From NCBI RefSeq assembly GCF_000425265.1, contig NZ_KE384342.1, positions 399,528 to 463,527 of the forward strand: 64,000 nt of DNA, given 5' to 3'. A program made the position numbers and the translations under genes. Below the pieces are notes generated by a model, which did no database searches, was not told the origin of the DNA, and saw only the letters and a program-made list of their open reading frames with translations. This stretch comes from Maridesulfovibrio zosterae DSM 11974. GTDB lineage: Bacteria > Desulfobacterota > Desulfovibrionia > Desulfovibrionales > Desulfovibrionaceae. Of the stretch, positions 44,936 to 53,835 are shown piece by piece (the first letter of the stretch is position 1; every line of letters starts with the position of its first letter).

Positions 44936-45121
44936 TTAAGCGTTTTTGTCTTTATCTTTTGACGGAGTTACGTCAATCTCTTCAGACTCACTGCTTGCTT
45001 TTTTGAAATTTTGAATTGCACGGCCCAGTCCGCTTCCTACTTCGGGTAATTTTTTAGCTCCGAAGATCAATATAATAATCCCTAAAATCAAAAGAATTTC
45101 TGTGATTCCTAAACCGAACAT
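44936..45121 (-). CDS. tatA: Sec-independent translocase protein TatA/E
   Basis: Pore-forming component of twin-arginine translocation, which exports folded redox proteins. The 61-residue protein has the expected plan: a short N-terminus, one membrane helix ([16 protein letters not shown]), the hinge and amphipathic helix ([20 protein letters not shown]), and an acidic and polar tail. It is alone here with no tatB or tatC nearby, as is common in Desulfovibrionales. The SD AGGAGG-like sequence (GGAGGAATAAA on the minus strand) precedes the ATG. Confidence 0.93.
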   Translation of the reverse strand: MFGLGITEILLILGIIILIFGAKKLPEVGSGLGRAIQNFKKASSESEEIDVTPSKDKDKNA

Positions 45122-45317
45122 TTTATTCCTCCAATGCTAGACGGTAGTGAACTTTTACACACGCAGGGCTATTAGGTCAAGAATGTCTTCTAAACTCAGA
45201 ACGGCACGAAAAATTTAAATTTTTAACCTTTACAAACTTCATTTGCGTACATAATTCATCCACTAACATCATGTGGGCTGAGTGATTATAGTATAGGAGT
45301 TGCCCAAGGGGATCTTT

Positions 45318-45677
45318 TTGGCAAAAATTACAAAAATGCCTGGTCGAACATGTCGGTTTTATCAGAACGGAAAGTGCTTTTATGAAGAGGAGCTTAACCC
45401 TGGTTATAATATTAATTGGCGGTGTAATGTCCTAAAAGGGCTTGAAGATGAGTATGATAAACTTTTGCATCAGGCTGAAAATTTTAAACTGGATGAACAT
45501 GCATTTTCTGTTCTTTGGGAACAAAGAATGGAAGAACTCTTGAAATCTGAAGTTCTGTGCCGAAAGATAGTTTTGGATAATGAAGCTGAATTTCCCTTTT
45601 GCTCTGCCGTTTATAATGAAGTATGTCTTTATGAAATACCTGAATGTGAAGGTGTTTGCAGTCGATTTAAGCCCTAG
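45318..45677 (+). CDS. Cysteine-rich protein of unknown function
   Basis: A 119-residue cytoplasmic protein with nine cysteines gathered towards the two ends: CRFYQNGKC and a third Cys near 36, then EVLCRK and FPFCSAVYNEVCLYEIPEC with VCSRF at the end. The middle is helical. The spacing suggests one or two metal sites (Fe-S or zinc). I do not recognise the family. Start is TTG 45318, preceded by AGGGG five bases away; a TTG at 45300 abuts its SD and is less likely. It diverges from tatA, with no evident operon partner. Confidence 0.65.
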   Translation: MAKITKMPGRTCRFYQNGKCFYEEELNPGYNINWRCNVLKGLEDEYDKLLHQAENFKLDEHAFSVLWEQRMEELLKSEVLCRKIVLDNEAEFPFCSAVYNEVCLYEIPECEGVCSRFKP

Positions 45678-45764
45678 AATAAATTTATTTTATGCATATT
45701 CTGATGTGTTGTCTTGCTGAAATGTATAGTCTTATTTAATAGATAGAATCAATGGAGCCTGATC

Positions 45765-46574
45765 ATGTTGATATATTTTCCTCAATTACACGAAGAGCTT
45801 ATTTCTCAAAAAGTCGACGGAGCCGCTATTTTTGATCCGGGTATTGACCGCGAAGAAAGTGGCGGTATCTCTTTTTTTCGTCCTGAAGATCTTCCGGTAG
45901 AACCCAAGATATGTCGCCGTATGGTCGATGATTTTATCAGCTATGGTGAAAGCCTAGGTGAAATGTTTAAAGTTATTGCAAAGCCTCCGTCCAATGACAA
46001 AGATTATTTTGGTGAAACAACATCAGCCATTCAGGCTGAACTTAATGCCCGTCTTTCTCCTGAAGTAGAGGAGGAAGATAATGAAGCGGCAAGAATTCAG
46101 AATCAAGTTGTTCTGGCTCTTGTTTATGCCTATGAGGAAAAACATCTTGAGCTGGTAGGTTTAGAAAAGACCTTGAGTGATAAATGGTCCGGTTTTGGTG
46201 AGAGTCTCGGACTCGATGAAGACGAAGATGGGCGTAGTGCGATGGCTCTCGGCGGTTTAATCTCTCACGCTCCTGGCATGGGCGTTGGAAATTTATTTTT
46301 GCCGTGGCAAAAGGTTCTTGAAGGGTTCTCAATTCTTTTGCCTGAAAGTTCAGTGCTTGTTACCGCTGATATTGAAGCTGTATCATTTTGGCGTGATCGT
46401 GAATTTGATTTTTATGAGAAAGAAGGGCTGCTTACTGAAAAGGCTATGGCTCTTAGTGAAAAAGTCTGGAAACTTCTGGGACTCTCCAGTCTGCCTGAAG
46501 AAAGGCCGTGGTTGGATCGTGAATTTACTATCGTTTTTGCTCCGACACAAACTGAAAATTTAAAGGGGATTTAA
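45765..46574 (+). CDS. Hypothetical protein, acidic, cytoplasmic
   Basis: A 269-residue soluble, acidic protein with no signal peptide, membrane helix or catalytic motif that I recognise. It begins MLIYFPQLHEELISQ and has a helical centre with an Asp/Glu-rich loop (LDEDEDGR), then GGLISHAPGMGVGNLFLPW. It is encoded three bases before a HAD phosphatase, so the two are probably one operon and may share a task. I do not assign a function. Confidence 0.7.
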   Translation: MLIYFPQLHEELISQKVDGAAIFDPGIDREESGGISFFRPEDLPVEPKICRRMVDDFISYGESLGEMFKVIAKPPSNDKDYFGETTSAIQAELNARLSPEVEEEDNEAARIQNQVVLALVYAYEEKHLELVGLEKTLSDKWSGFGESLGLDEDEDGRSAMALGGLISHAPGMGVGNLFLPWQKVLEGFSILLPESSVLVTADIEAVSFWRDREFDFYEKEGLLTEKAMALSEKVWKLLGLSSLPEERPWLDREFTIVFAPTQTENLKGI

Positions 46575-46577
46575 GAA

Positions 46578-47273
46578 ATGGAAGCTGTATATCTCAGCGA
46601 TATAACTCCTCCTAATGTATTGAAAAATATTAAAGGTATCATTTTTGATTGTGATGGAGTTCTTATTAATTCATTTGAAGCAAATAAGTGGTATTATAAT
46701 TGGTTTAAATCTAATTATGACTTGGAACCTATGACTGCAGATGAAGAAAAATTTGTACATGCACATACTAATGAAGAAGCTTTAAAGCATATTTTGCCTG
46801 CTGATGTTCATGATGAGGCACTAAGTATCCGCGAGAATCCTGATCTTATTAAAGCAGCTGATTTAATTGAAGTTGAGAATGGTTTGACCAGAGTGCTGGA
46901 ATGGCTCAGAACCAATAAAATCCGTGCAGCTATAAATACTAACCGAGGGGACTCACTTCCTGCTATTTTGCAGCGGTTTGGAATTGAAAACTTTTTTTCT
47001 CCTGCTGTAACCTATGGAATGTTGCCCAATTCTAAGCCACATCCTGAGGGTGTTCATTATATTTTGAGCAAGTGGTCTATGAAGCCAGAAGAAGTCGTTT
47101 ATATCGGTGATACTTGGGTTGATGAGAGTTGCGCGGAACAGGCCGGTGTTGAATTCTGGGCTTATCGTAACCCAAATTTAAATGCCAGATTGCATATTAA
47201 TGATTATTGGGTTCTTTCAAACTTGCTTGAGAAAGCTAAGAATGATGTCTGGGCTGATTGTAGCTGTTCGTAG
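46578..47273 (+). CDS. HAD family phosphatase
   Basis: A 231-residue haloacid-dehalogenase superfamily hydrolase. Motif I is IIFDCDGVLINS with both Asp residues, motif II INTN (an odd NTN in place of S/TN), motif III the Lys of NSKPHPEG, and motif IV YIGDTWVDESCAEQAG. A helical cap follows motif I, as in the beta-phosphoglucomutase/Gph group. The substrate is probably a small sugar phosphate or nucleotide but is not readable. It follows the hypothetical gene by three bases. The 217 bases after it hold only short inverted repeats (AATTGTC/GACAATT, AAGATC/GATCTT). Confidence 0.85.
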   Translation: MEAVYLSDITPPNVLKNIKGIIFDCDGVLINSFEANKWYYNWFKSNYDLEPMTADEEKFVHAHTNEEALKHILPADVHDEALSIRENPDLIKAADLIEVENGLTRVLEWLRTNKIRAAINTNRGDSLPAILQRFGIENFFSPAVTYGMLPNSKPHPEGVHYILSKWSMKPEEVVYIGDTWVDESCAEQAGVEFWAYRNPNLNARLHINDYWVLSNLLEKAKNDVWADCSCS

Positions 47274-47490
47274 TTCGCCGGACTGGGGTGCCTGTATTCT
47301 TTAGTAAATATGTCTCGCAAATTAAGTTAATTATGCGTATTTTAGTAATTCAAAATTGGTTTTCGTTATTAAATAAAACACAATTGTCGCAAAATGGCTA
47401 AAAAGAGTTGATTCTTGGGTCCTGCTGTGACAATTTATACTCAAGATCGGGAGCACGATCTTCCGGTCTAATCCGTTAGGAGTATTTAAG

Positions 47491-47781
47491 ATGGATTATG
47501 TTATTCTTGCCGTTGCGAAGGTCCTTTCGCTTGTACTAAATCTCTATATGTGGGTTGTAATTATTTCTGCCCTGCTTACCTGGGTTAACCCAGATCCGTA
47601 CAATCCCATTGTTCGTTTTCTACGCGGTGTAACAGAACCTGTCTTTGCCAAGGTTAGACAGTATCTTCCCTTTGTAAATATCAGCGGTTTTGATCTTTCT
47701 CCCATTGTTGTATTGTTGGTGATTCAGATGATTGACATTATTTTGGTGGGAAATCTGACTAGATTGGCTTATGGAATGTAA
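47491..47781 (+). CDS. YggT family membrane protein
   Basis: A 96-residue protein with two hydrophobic helices and the YggT family pattern (ISALLTWVNPDPYNPIVRFL, then EPVFAKVRQYLP). Members are inner-membrane proteins tied by context to cell division, envelope or osmotic stress. It opens the classic run yggT-divIVA-yggU, here continued by ydcH and the ilv genes. SD is TTAGGAG. Confidence 0.9.
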   Translation: MDYVILAVAKVLSLVLNLYMWVVIISALLTWVNPDPYNPIVRFLRGVTEPVFAKVRQYLPFVNISGFDLSPIVVLLVIQMIDIILVGNLTRLAYGM

Positions 47782-47796
47782 CACTCGGAGGTGGGT

Positions 47797-48300
47797 ATGA
47801 GTCTTTCAAAGATTGACTTACTCAATAAAAAATTCTCCAAATCATTATTCGGGTATTCAAAAAGCGAAGTTGACCAGCTGATGATTGAGCTTGCTGACGT
47901 TCTAGGCTCTACTGCCGATGAAAAAAAGCAGCTTTTGAAAAAGGTCGGTCGTCGCGAGAATACCATCACCGAGTTCCGTCAGCGTGAAGAAACTCTGCGG
48001 GACACCTTGATGACTACCCAAAAAATGGTTGACGATCTCAAAGCCGCAGCCAGAAGAGAAGCTGAGGTTATTATTAATGAGGCTCATTCTAGAGCTGAAG
48101 TTATTTTACAGCAGGCTCATAACCGTCTGGCGCAAATCCATGAAGATATAAATGAGTTGAAAAGGCAAAGGACGAGATTTGAAGTGGAGCTTAAGGCATT
48201 GCTTGAATCTCATCTCAAAACCCTTGAGATCGGGGATCCCGAGCTTGAGAAGGTTGAAGCCATCGAATCAAAACTTAAATTCTTCAAAAAAGCCAAGTGA
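47797..48300 (+). CDS. DivIVA domain protein
   Basis: A 167-residue coiled-coil protein. The N-terminal part (KIDLLNKKFSKSLFGYSKSE, then VDQLM) is the DivIVA lipid-binding and polarity domain, and residues about 35-150 form a heptad-rich coiled coil with an Arg/Glu-rich centre. DivIVA-like proteins mark membrane curvature, poles or septa; in Gram-negative sulfate reducers the role is little known. I chose ATG 47797 because GGAGGT ends four bases before it; GTG 47791 would overlap the SD. It overlaps yggU by four bases. Confidence 0.87.
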   Translation: MSLSKIDLLNKKFSKSLFGYSKSEVDQLMIELADVLGSTADEKKQLLKKVGRRENTITEFRQREETLRDTLMTTQKMVDDLKAAARREAEVIINEAHSRAEVILQQAHNRLAQIHEDINELKRQRTRFEVELKALLESHLKTLEIGDPELEKVEAIESKLKFFKKAK

Positions 48301-48617
48301 ACGAAGTTATAACTGAACTCCCATCTTACATAAGGCAATGCGGAAGCCAATCGTGGAAGGTTTCCGTATGGGTACAGCCCGGTGCTAAAAATGTGTGTAT
48401 TATCGGTGAGTATCAGGACAGTGTACGGGTTAAAATAAACGCACCCGCTGTAGATAACAAAGCTAATAAGGCTCTTGCCAAATTTATTGCAGCCCGTCTG
48501 GGCCTTAAAAATCGCAATATTTCCATTGCATCAGGACAAACCAACCGTAAAAAGGTTTTACTGGTTGAATCCGATGTTGAACCGCATTGGGCTGGTATTA
48601 TTCCGTCAAATGCATGA
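48297..48617 (+). CDS. DUF167 (YggU) family protein
   Basis: A 106-residue protein of the small YggU/DUF167 alpha-beta family of unknown biochemical role. The diagnostic core is present: VWVQPGAKNVCIIGEYQD, then INAPAVDNKANKAL and the Lys-rich ISIASGQTNRKK. GTG start overlapping the divIVA stop (GTGA), so translation is coupled. The pairing with yggT and divIVA is conserved in many bacteria. Confidence 0.9.
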   Translation: MNEVITELPSYIRQCGSQSWKVSVWVQPGAKNVCIIGEYQDSVRVKINAPAVDNKANKALAKFIAARLGLKNRNISIASGQTNRKKVLLVESDVEPHWAGIIPSNA

Positions 48618-48644
48618 ATTGCAACCCTTTCAAAGGAGTTTCAA

Positions 48645-48863
48645 ATGGAACAGAGAGAAATTGATCTGATCGAGAATCTAGTTGGACAGGACAGTGACAT
48701 CAGTGCTCTATGGACCCAGCACAACGAATACAAGAAACTCATTGATAAGTTGGAAGCTAAATCTTTCTTGAGCGAAACAGAAATTCAGGAAGTTAAGGCG
48801 CTGAAAAAAAAGAAACTCGCTGGTAAGACAAAGTTGCAATCTTTGCTCGACAAGCATAAATAG
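48645..48863 (+). CDS. DUF465 (YdcH) family protein
   Basis: A 72-residue, entirely helical, strongly charged protein of the YdcH/DUF465 family. Two helices form an antiparallel hairpin; the second begins [16 protein letters not shown], which is the typical Lys-rich family end. Function unknown; it is fourth in the yggT run and 14 bases before ilvB. SD AAAGGAG. Confidence 0.88.
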   Translation: MEQREIDLIENLVGQDSDISALWTQHNEYKKLIDKLEAKSFLSETEIQEVKALKKKKLAGKTKLQSLLDKHK

Positions 48864-48877
48864 AAGGGAGATTTGCC

Positions 48878-50569
48878 ATGGAGCTCACCGGAGCTCAGAT
48901 ATTTCTTGAATGTCTGAAAAAGGAGGGTGTAGACGTCGTTTTCGGGTTCCCTGGAGGAGCTGTAATCGATATTTACGACGAGCTGCCCAATTATCCGTTT
49001 AAGCACATTTTGGTAAGGCACGAACAAGGGGCAATCCATGCCGCAGACGGCTATGCTCGCGCTACTGGCGATGTAGGAGTCTGTCTCGTGACCTCAGGGC
49101 CGGGAGCAACAAATACTGTAACAGGTATTGCGACTGCATATATGGACTCGATTCCGGTGGTTATATTTACCGGACAGGTCCCAACTCCGTTAATTGGAAA
49201 TGATGCTTTTCAGGAAGTTGATATAGTTGGGATCACAAGACCTTGTACAAAGCATAACTATCTGGTCAAAGATATAAAAGATCTGGCTTTTACCGTCCGG
49301 CAGGCATTTTATCTAGCCCGCACAGGCAGACCCGGTCCGGTTTTGGTCGATTTGCCTAAAGATATTATGCAGCAGAAATTCGAGTTCGTATGGCCCGAAG
49401 ATGTGTCGCTACGAAGCTATAACCCGAATCTGAAACCGCATACGCGTCAGATAAAAAAAGTCGCTAAATTAATCGAAAAGGCTGAAAGGCCCTTGATTTA
49501 TGCTGGCGGAGGGGTTATCAGCTCTGGAGCTGAGGATGAATTGACATGGCTCGCTAAGAGTCTGAACATTCCGGTGACTGCAACTCTCATGGGGCTGGGC
49601 GCCTTTCCTGGCAATGACCCGCTTTGGCTGGGAATGCTGGGAATGCATGGAACCTATGCCGCAAACATGGCTATCAATAATGCGGACCTCGTCTTGGCAA
49701 TCGGGGCGAGGTTCGATGACCGTGTTACTGGAAAAGTCAGTACATTTGCCCCTAAAGCCACTCTTGTTCATATCGATATTGACCCCACTTCAATTCAAAA
49801 GAATGTAGCTGTACATGTTCCGCTTGTTGCAGATTGTAAGAGCGCACTGTCAGCTTTAAAGAGTGAAATGGAGCTTAAGTCAAAGTCAATTGACTGGGAA
49901 GTTTCTCATGCCGTGTGGGTTCGGCAGGTTCAGGAATGGTCTGAAATTCATCCCCTGCGTTATAAAAAAGGTAGCAAATTTATTAAGCCTCAATTTGTTG
50001 TTGAAAAGGTTTATGAAATCAGCAACGGGGACGCAATTATTGCTACCGAAGTCGGTCAGAATCAGATGTGGGCTGCTCAATTTTACAAGTTTAAACGTTC
50101 CAAATCATTTCTTTCATCTGGTGGATTAGGCACTATGGGCTATGGTTTTCCCGCGGCGATTGGTGCACAGATGGCTTTCCCTGACAAGCTCGTTGTTAAT
50201 ATTGCCGGAGACGGATCAATTCAGATGAATATTCAGGAAATGATGACTGCTGTCTGTAACAACCTTCCCGTAAAAATTGTTATTTTAAATAACGGATATC
50301 TCGGAATGGTCCGCCAGTGGCAGGAACTTTTTTACAACCGAAATTACTGCGAAACATGTATGGATGCTCAGCCTGACTTTGTTAAGCTTGCAGAAGCATA
50401 CGGTGCTGCGGGTTTTCGTGTTACCGAAGAGAAGGATGTCGAACCGGTATTAAAAGAGGCTTTTGCTCTGAATAAACCTGTTATTGTCGATGTCCGTGTT
50501 GATCCGGAAGAGAATGTGTACCCCATGGTCCCTGCCGGTGCTTCGTTAACCGATATGCTACTCGTTTAG
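48878..50569 (+). CDS. ilvB: Acetolactate synthase, large catalytic subunit
   Basis: First common step of branched-chain amino-acid synthesis: condenses two pyruvates, or pyruvate and 2-oxobutyrate, using ThDP. The 563-residue protein has the catalytic Glu in [18 protein letters not shown], the FAD/central domain ([12 protein letters not shown]), and the ThDP-binding block [19 protein letters not shown] with the [11 protein letters not shown] loop. It is followed at 13 bases by the regulatory subunit gene and is co-transcribed with upstream ydcH, judging from spacing. SD AGAAGGGAG. Confidence 0.96.
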   Translation: MELTGAQIFLECLKKEGVDVVFGFPGGAVIDIYDELPNYPFKHILVRHEQGAIHAADGYARATGDVGVCLVTSGPGATNTVTGIATAYMDSIPVVIFTGQVPTPLIGNDAFQEVDIVGITRPCTKHNYLVKDIKDLAFTVRQAFYLARTGRPGPVLVDLPKDIMQQKFEFVWPEDVSLRSYNPNLKPHTRQIKKVAKLIEKAERPLIYAGGGVISSGAEDELTWLAKSLNIPVTATLMGLGAFPGNDPLWLGMLGMHGTYAANMAINNADLVLAIGARFDDRVTGKVSTFAPKATLVHIDIDPTSIQKNVAVHVPLVADCKSALSALKSEMELKSKSIDWEVSHAVWVRQVQEWSEIHPLRYKKGSKFIKPQFVVEKVYEISNGDAIIATEVGQNQMWAAQFYKFKRSKSFLSSGGLGTMGYGFPAAIGAQMAFPDKLVVNIAGDGSIQMNIQEMMTAVCNNLPVKIVILNNGYLGMVRQWQELFYNRNYCETCMDAQPDFVKLAEAYGAAGFRVTEEKDVEPVLKEAFALNKPVIVDVRVDPEENVYPMVPAGASLTDMLLV

Positions 50570-50582
50570 GAGGATGTCATAA

Positions 50583-51065
50583 ATGAGACATACTTTATCC
50601 GTTACAGTGGAAAACGAGCCCGGAGTTCTTTCCAGAGTAGTAGGACTTTTCAGCGGGCGCGGATTCAATATTGAATCCCTTAATGTTGCTCCCACTTTGG
50701 AAGAGGGCGTATCCCACATGACCATCAGCACTATCGGCGAAGAGCAGATAATTGAGCAGATCGTAAAGCAGCTCAGAAAGCTCGTGACTGTGATTAAGGT
50801 TGTTGATCTTACGGAACATAAATCCGTTGAAAGAGAAATGGCCATTCTCAAAGTTAACGCTGAAGATGCAAAACGTGCGGAAATTCTTCGTATTGTTGAT
50901 ATCTTCCGCTGCAAAGTTGTTGATGTGAGCGTGGATGAACTCTCAATTGAGATTACTGGCGATAATGGCAAGATTGAAGCCATTATCAATCTGCTGTCCC
51001 GCTTTGGAATCAAGGAAATCGCCCGCACAGGAAGCGTTGCTATGAAGCGCGCCTTGCAAATTTAG
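50583..51065 (+). CDS. ilvN: Acetolactate synthase, small regulatory subunit
   Basis: Stimulates IlvB and confers feedback inhibition by valine. The 160-residue protein has an N-terminal ACT domain (HTLSVTVENEPGVLSRVVGL, GRGFNIESLNV) and a C-terminal ALS_ss_C domain (about 85-158, with NLLSRFGIKEIARTGSVAM). Length and motifs are those of the IlvH/IlvN single-ACT type. A GC-rich hairpin follows in the gap to ilvC. Confidence 0.95.
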   Translation: MRHTLSVTVENEPGVLSRVVGLFSGRGFNIESLNVAPTLEEGVSHMTISTIGEEQIIEQIVKQLRKLVTVIKVVDLTEHKSVEREMAILKVNAEDAKRAEILRIVDIFRCKVVDVSVDELSIEITGDNGKIEAIINLLSRFGIKEIARTGSVAMKRALQI

Positions 51066-51100
51066 TTAAATTTCAAACAAATTCGGCACAGTTTGTAGCT

Positions 51101-51132
51101 CCGGATAACCTTTTCAAGGATGGGTTATCTGG
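51101..51132 (+). other. Intercistronic hairpin between ilvN and ilvC
   Basis: CCGGATAACC (51101-51110) pairs with GGTTATCTGG (51123-51132; one G-U). A smaller GTTTCG/CGAGAC hairpin lies about 17 bases on. No U-run follows, so it is probably an mRNA-stability or processing element that lets ilvC be expressed more than ilvBN; the gap of 120 bases also has room for a promoter. Confidence 0.5.
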
Positions 51133-51170
51133 GAAACTATTGTTATGTTTCGTGCCCGAGACAAAGATAA

Positions 51171-52175
<1,005 letters not shown>

Positions 52176-52199
52176 GTCGCTGCTTCTTTTTTAATATTT

Positions 52200-52252
52200 A
52201 TAGGCTTGTGCAAAAAATAAGTATTTTACTTATATATTTTGCGCAGGCCTAT
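52200..52252 (+). terminator. Long hairpin after ilvC
   Basis: ATAGGCTTGTGCAAAA (from 52200) pairs with ATTTTGCGCAGGCCTAT (to 52252), allowing two G-U pairs and one unpaired base, and an inner ATAAGT/ACTTAT stem continues it. The following TGCTCTTTTATC is U-rich. The probable end of the yggT-ilvC operon. Confidence 0.7.
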
Positions 52253-52338
52253 TGCTCTTTTATCTGTTATGGGTTAAGGGGCATATTAGGATACCGGATA
52301 TCAGCCGAATATCATAGATTGTCTGTATAGGTATTTTG

Positions 52339-52380
52339 TTGAATTATCCTAAGTCAGCGGGTTATACTGAATTTAGGATA
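52339..52380 (+). promoter_or_regulatory. Promoter with overlapping TATCCTAA/TTAGGATA operator before the RRM gene
   Basis: TTGAAT (52339-52344), an 18-base spacer and TATACT (52363-52368) form a good sigma-70 promoter. TATCCTAA (52345-52352) directly follows the -35 and its inverse TTAGGATA (52373-52380) follows the -10, making an inverted repeat that frames the promoter; another TTAGGATA lies at 52286-52293. This suggests repression. The leader to the start codon is then about 85 bases. Confidence 0.55.
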
Positions 52381-52461
52381 GTTGGTCGTAGCGAATATGT
52401 AAATTCGAGGACGGCTGTCTGGTTTTGGTTTAAGTTTTAACGCTTTATGGAGTTTTGAGAA

Positions 52462-52728
52462 ATGTCGAAAAACATTTACGTGGGTAATCTTCCTTGGAGT
52501 GCTTCTGAGGATGATGTAAAGGCCGCTTTTGAAGAGTTTGGTGAAGTTCTTACTGTCAAACTCATTACTGATCGTGAAACAGGCCGCCCCCGCGGATTCG
52601 GTTTTGTTGAAATGGAAGATGACGGCGCAATTCAGGCTATTGAAAGTCTTGATGGAAGTGATTTCGGTGGCCGTAATCTGAAAGTTAATGAAGCCCGTCC
52701 TCGTGAACCACGTCCTAGACGCTGGTAA
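52462..52728 (+). CDS. RRM-type RNA-binding protein
   Basis: An 88-residue single RNA-recognition-motif protein. RNP2 (IYVGNLPW, residues 5-12) and RNP1 (RPRGFGFVEM, about 43-52) are both intact, and the C-terminus is a short basic tail rich in Arg and Pro (EARPREPRPRRW). Relatives in cyanobacteria and proteobacteria are often cold-induced RNA chaperones. The gene has its own promoter with an operator-like repeat and is followed by a strongly folded non-coding stretch, so it may act on RNA made from its own locus. Its role in cold response here is inference. Confidence 0.92.
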   Translation: MSKNIYVGNLPWSASEDDVKAAFEEFGEVLTVKLITDRETGRPRGFGFVEMEDDGAIQAIESLDGSDFGGRNLKVNEARPREPRPRRW

Positions 52729-52741
52729 TTTGTTGCGATTT

Positions 52742-52882
52742 GGTATAAAGCCCTTTTGGGCTGGTGAGAAAATATTATTCTCATCAAAACCATTTTGTAC
52801 CTAAGACAGTCTTGATGTTTCCCTCAGTAGGGAAGGGTCAACAATTGAGCCCGCTGTCGCATATGCGCAAGCGGGCTTTTTT
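52742..52882 (+). ncRNA. Candidate structured RNA (3'-UTR RNA) between the RRM gene and infA
   Basis: Starting 14 bases after the RRM stop: a closing stem GGTATAAA (52742-52749) with TTTGTACC (52794-52801) encloses two hairpins, GCCC-UUUU-GGGC (52750-52761) and GGTGAGAA with TTCTCATC (52763-52770 and 52778-52785). That is a three-way junction. Then come TTCCCT-cagt-AGGGAA (52819-52834) and a terminator (52848-52882). Few bases are left unpaired. It could be a stable 3'-UTR, a small RNA of about 140 bases, or a regulatory element for infA. No known family is recognised. Confidence 0.5.
52848..52882 (+). terminator. Terminator before infA
   Basis: AGCCCGC (52848-52854) pairs with GCGGGCT (52871-52877), followed by TTTTTT. 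It ends RRM transcription and leaves only about 30 bases before infA, so infA depends on readthrough or on a promoter overlapping the structured region. Confidence 0.88.
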
Positions 52883-52916
52883 ACTTTGTAATTTATAAGA
52901 TTTACGAGGAATGATT

Positions 52917-53135
52917 TTGGCTAAAGAAGAAGGAATTGCAGTTAATGGTACCGTGGAAGAAGCTCTTCCAAACGCAATGTTTCGTGTAGAGCTTGAAAAC
53001 GGTCATGAAGTTCTTGCTCATATTTCAGGTAAAATGCGTAAATTCCGCATCAGAGTTATGCCCGGTGACAAAGTTACCGTTGAGCTTTCACCTTATGATC
53101 TTACTCGCGGCAGAATTACTTATCGTCCACGGTAA
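52917..53135 (+). CDS. infA: Translation initiation factor IF-1
   Basis: Binds the 30S A site during initiation. Read from TTG 52917 it is exactly 72 residues, the canonical IF-1 length, beginning [19 protein letters not shown]; the OB-fold motifs [17 protein letters not shown] and the end RGRITYRPR are standard. GAGGA (52906-52910) lies six bases before the TTG. An in-frame ATG at 52911 touches the SD and would add two residues, so it is unlikely. A weak TTG start on an initiation factor is a possible self-control device. It lies just after the structured RNA. Confidence 0.95.
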   Translation: MAKEEGIAVNGTVEEALPNAMFRVELENGHEVLAHISGKMRKFRIRVMPGDKVTVELSPYDLTRGRITYRPR

Positions 53136-53178
53136 TTAATAGCCCGAGATTTCACGATATACATTATCGATGGAATAT

Positions 53179-53217
53179 CCCACACGGGGCTGGTATATAA
53201 AAGCCGGCCCCGTGGGT
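53179..53217. terminator. GC-rich terminator between infA and the TrmO-like gene
   Basis: CCCAC plus CGGGGC (53179-53190, with a two-base bulge) pairs with GCCCCGTGGG (53207-53216). The following TTAGTTGTTTAATT is weakly U-rich. It serves convergent genes. Confidence 0.65.
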
Positions 53218-53228
53218 TAGTTGTTTAA

Positions 53229-53627
53229 TTATTTGGACTGGTAGTCATTTTTAATGTCTACCAGCGGTGTGCCGTCTATTGCTTCTAGCGGGCTGACTTT
53301 TAGTATTAACCCATTTATTTCTGTTACAGTGACTTGGTGAATACCTATCGGGTTAGGGCGGTCAGGAGAACGTGTCGAAAAAACACCACGTTTTTGCCTT
53401 GATTCGTCTCCTCTAGGGTGTACTTTCAGGTAGTGTCTATCCGCAGCGTGAAGCCATGAAAGAAGAACAATCTTACTTCCCTCAATAAGACCATCCAGTG
53501 CGTCAGCAAATTCTTCGTTGATTTCAACGATGGCTTCAATACCACCTTCATTTCCCTGTTTAGGAGTTTCTGATCTTTTTTTAAATTCTGAGCGGATATA
53601 GCCGATAATTTTAAGTGTTGTATCCAT
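53229..53627 (-). CDS. TrmO/TsaA family tRNA methyltransferase
   Basis: A 132-residue protein of the TsaA/TrmO family, whose E. coli member makes the N6-methyl group of m6t6A37 in tRNA-Thr using SAM. The core signature RGVFSTRSPDRPNPIGI, the start IGYIRSEFKKRSETPKQG and the LEAIDGTPLVDIK end are all present. It lacks the C-terminal extra domain of E. coli TrmO, as do many family members, so the modification is inferred. It stands alone, with 208 bases of AT-rich DNA upstream in which I see only a short TTAATATTAA palindrome. Confidence 0.85.
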   Translation of the reverse strand: MDTTLKIIGYIRSEFKKRSETPKQGNEGGIEAIVEINEEFADALDGLIEGSKIVLLSWLHAADRHYLKVHPRGDESRQKRGVFSTRSPDRPNPIGIHQVTVTEINGLILKVSPLEAIDGTPLVDIKNDYQSK

Positions 53628-53835
53628 AATTCCTCTGCATTATTCTGGGTTAACCAAAAAAATAAGACAACTAAAAGCGGAATGCATAATTTTTAAAATT
53701 TCGGAAATAATATAACTATAATACTACAGTAAAATTGGTTAATATTAAATGGTTTAAATTATATAGCTTCGTAATTGTCTCACATTAATTGTACTTATTT
53801 GATGTTTTTTTCGAAGATTTTTGATTCTGAATAAT

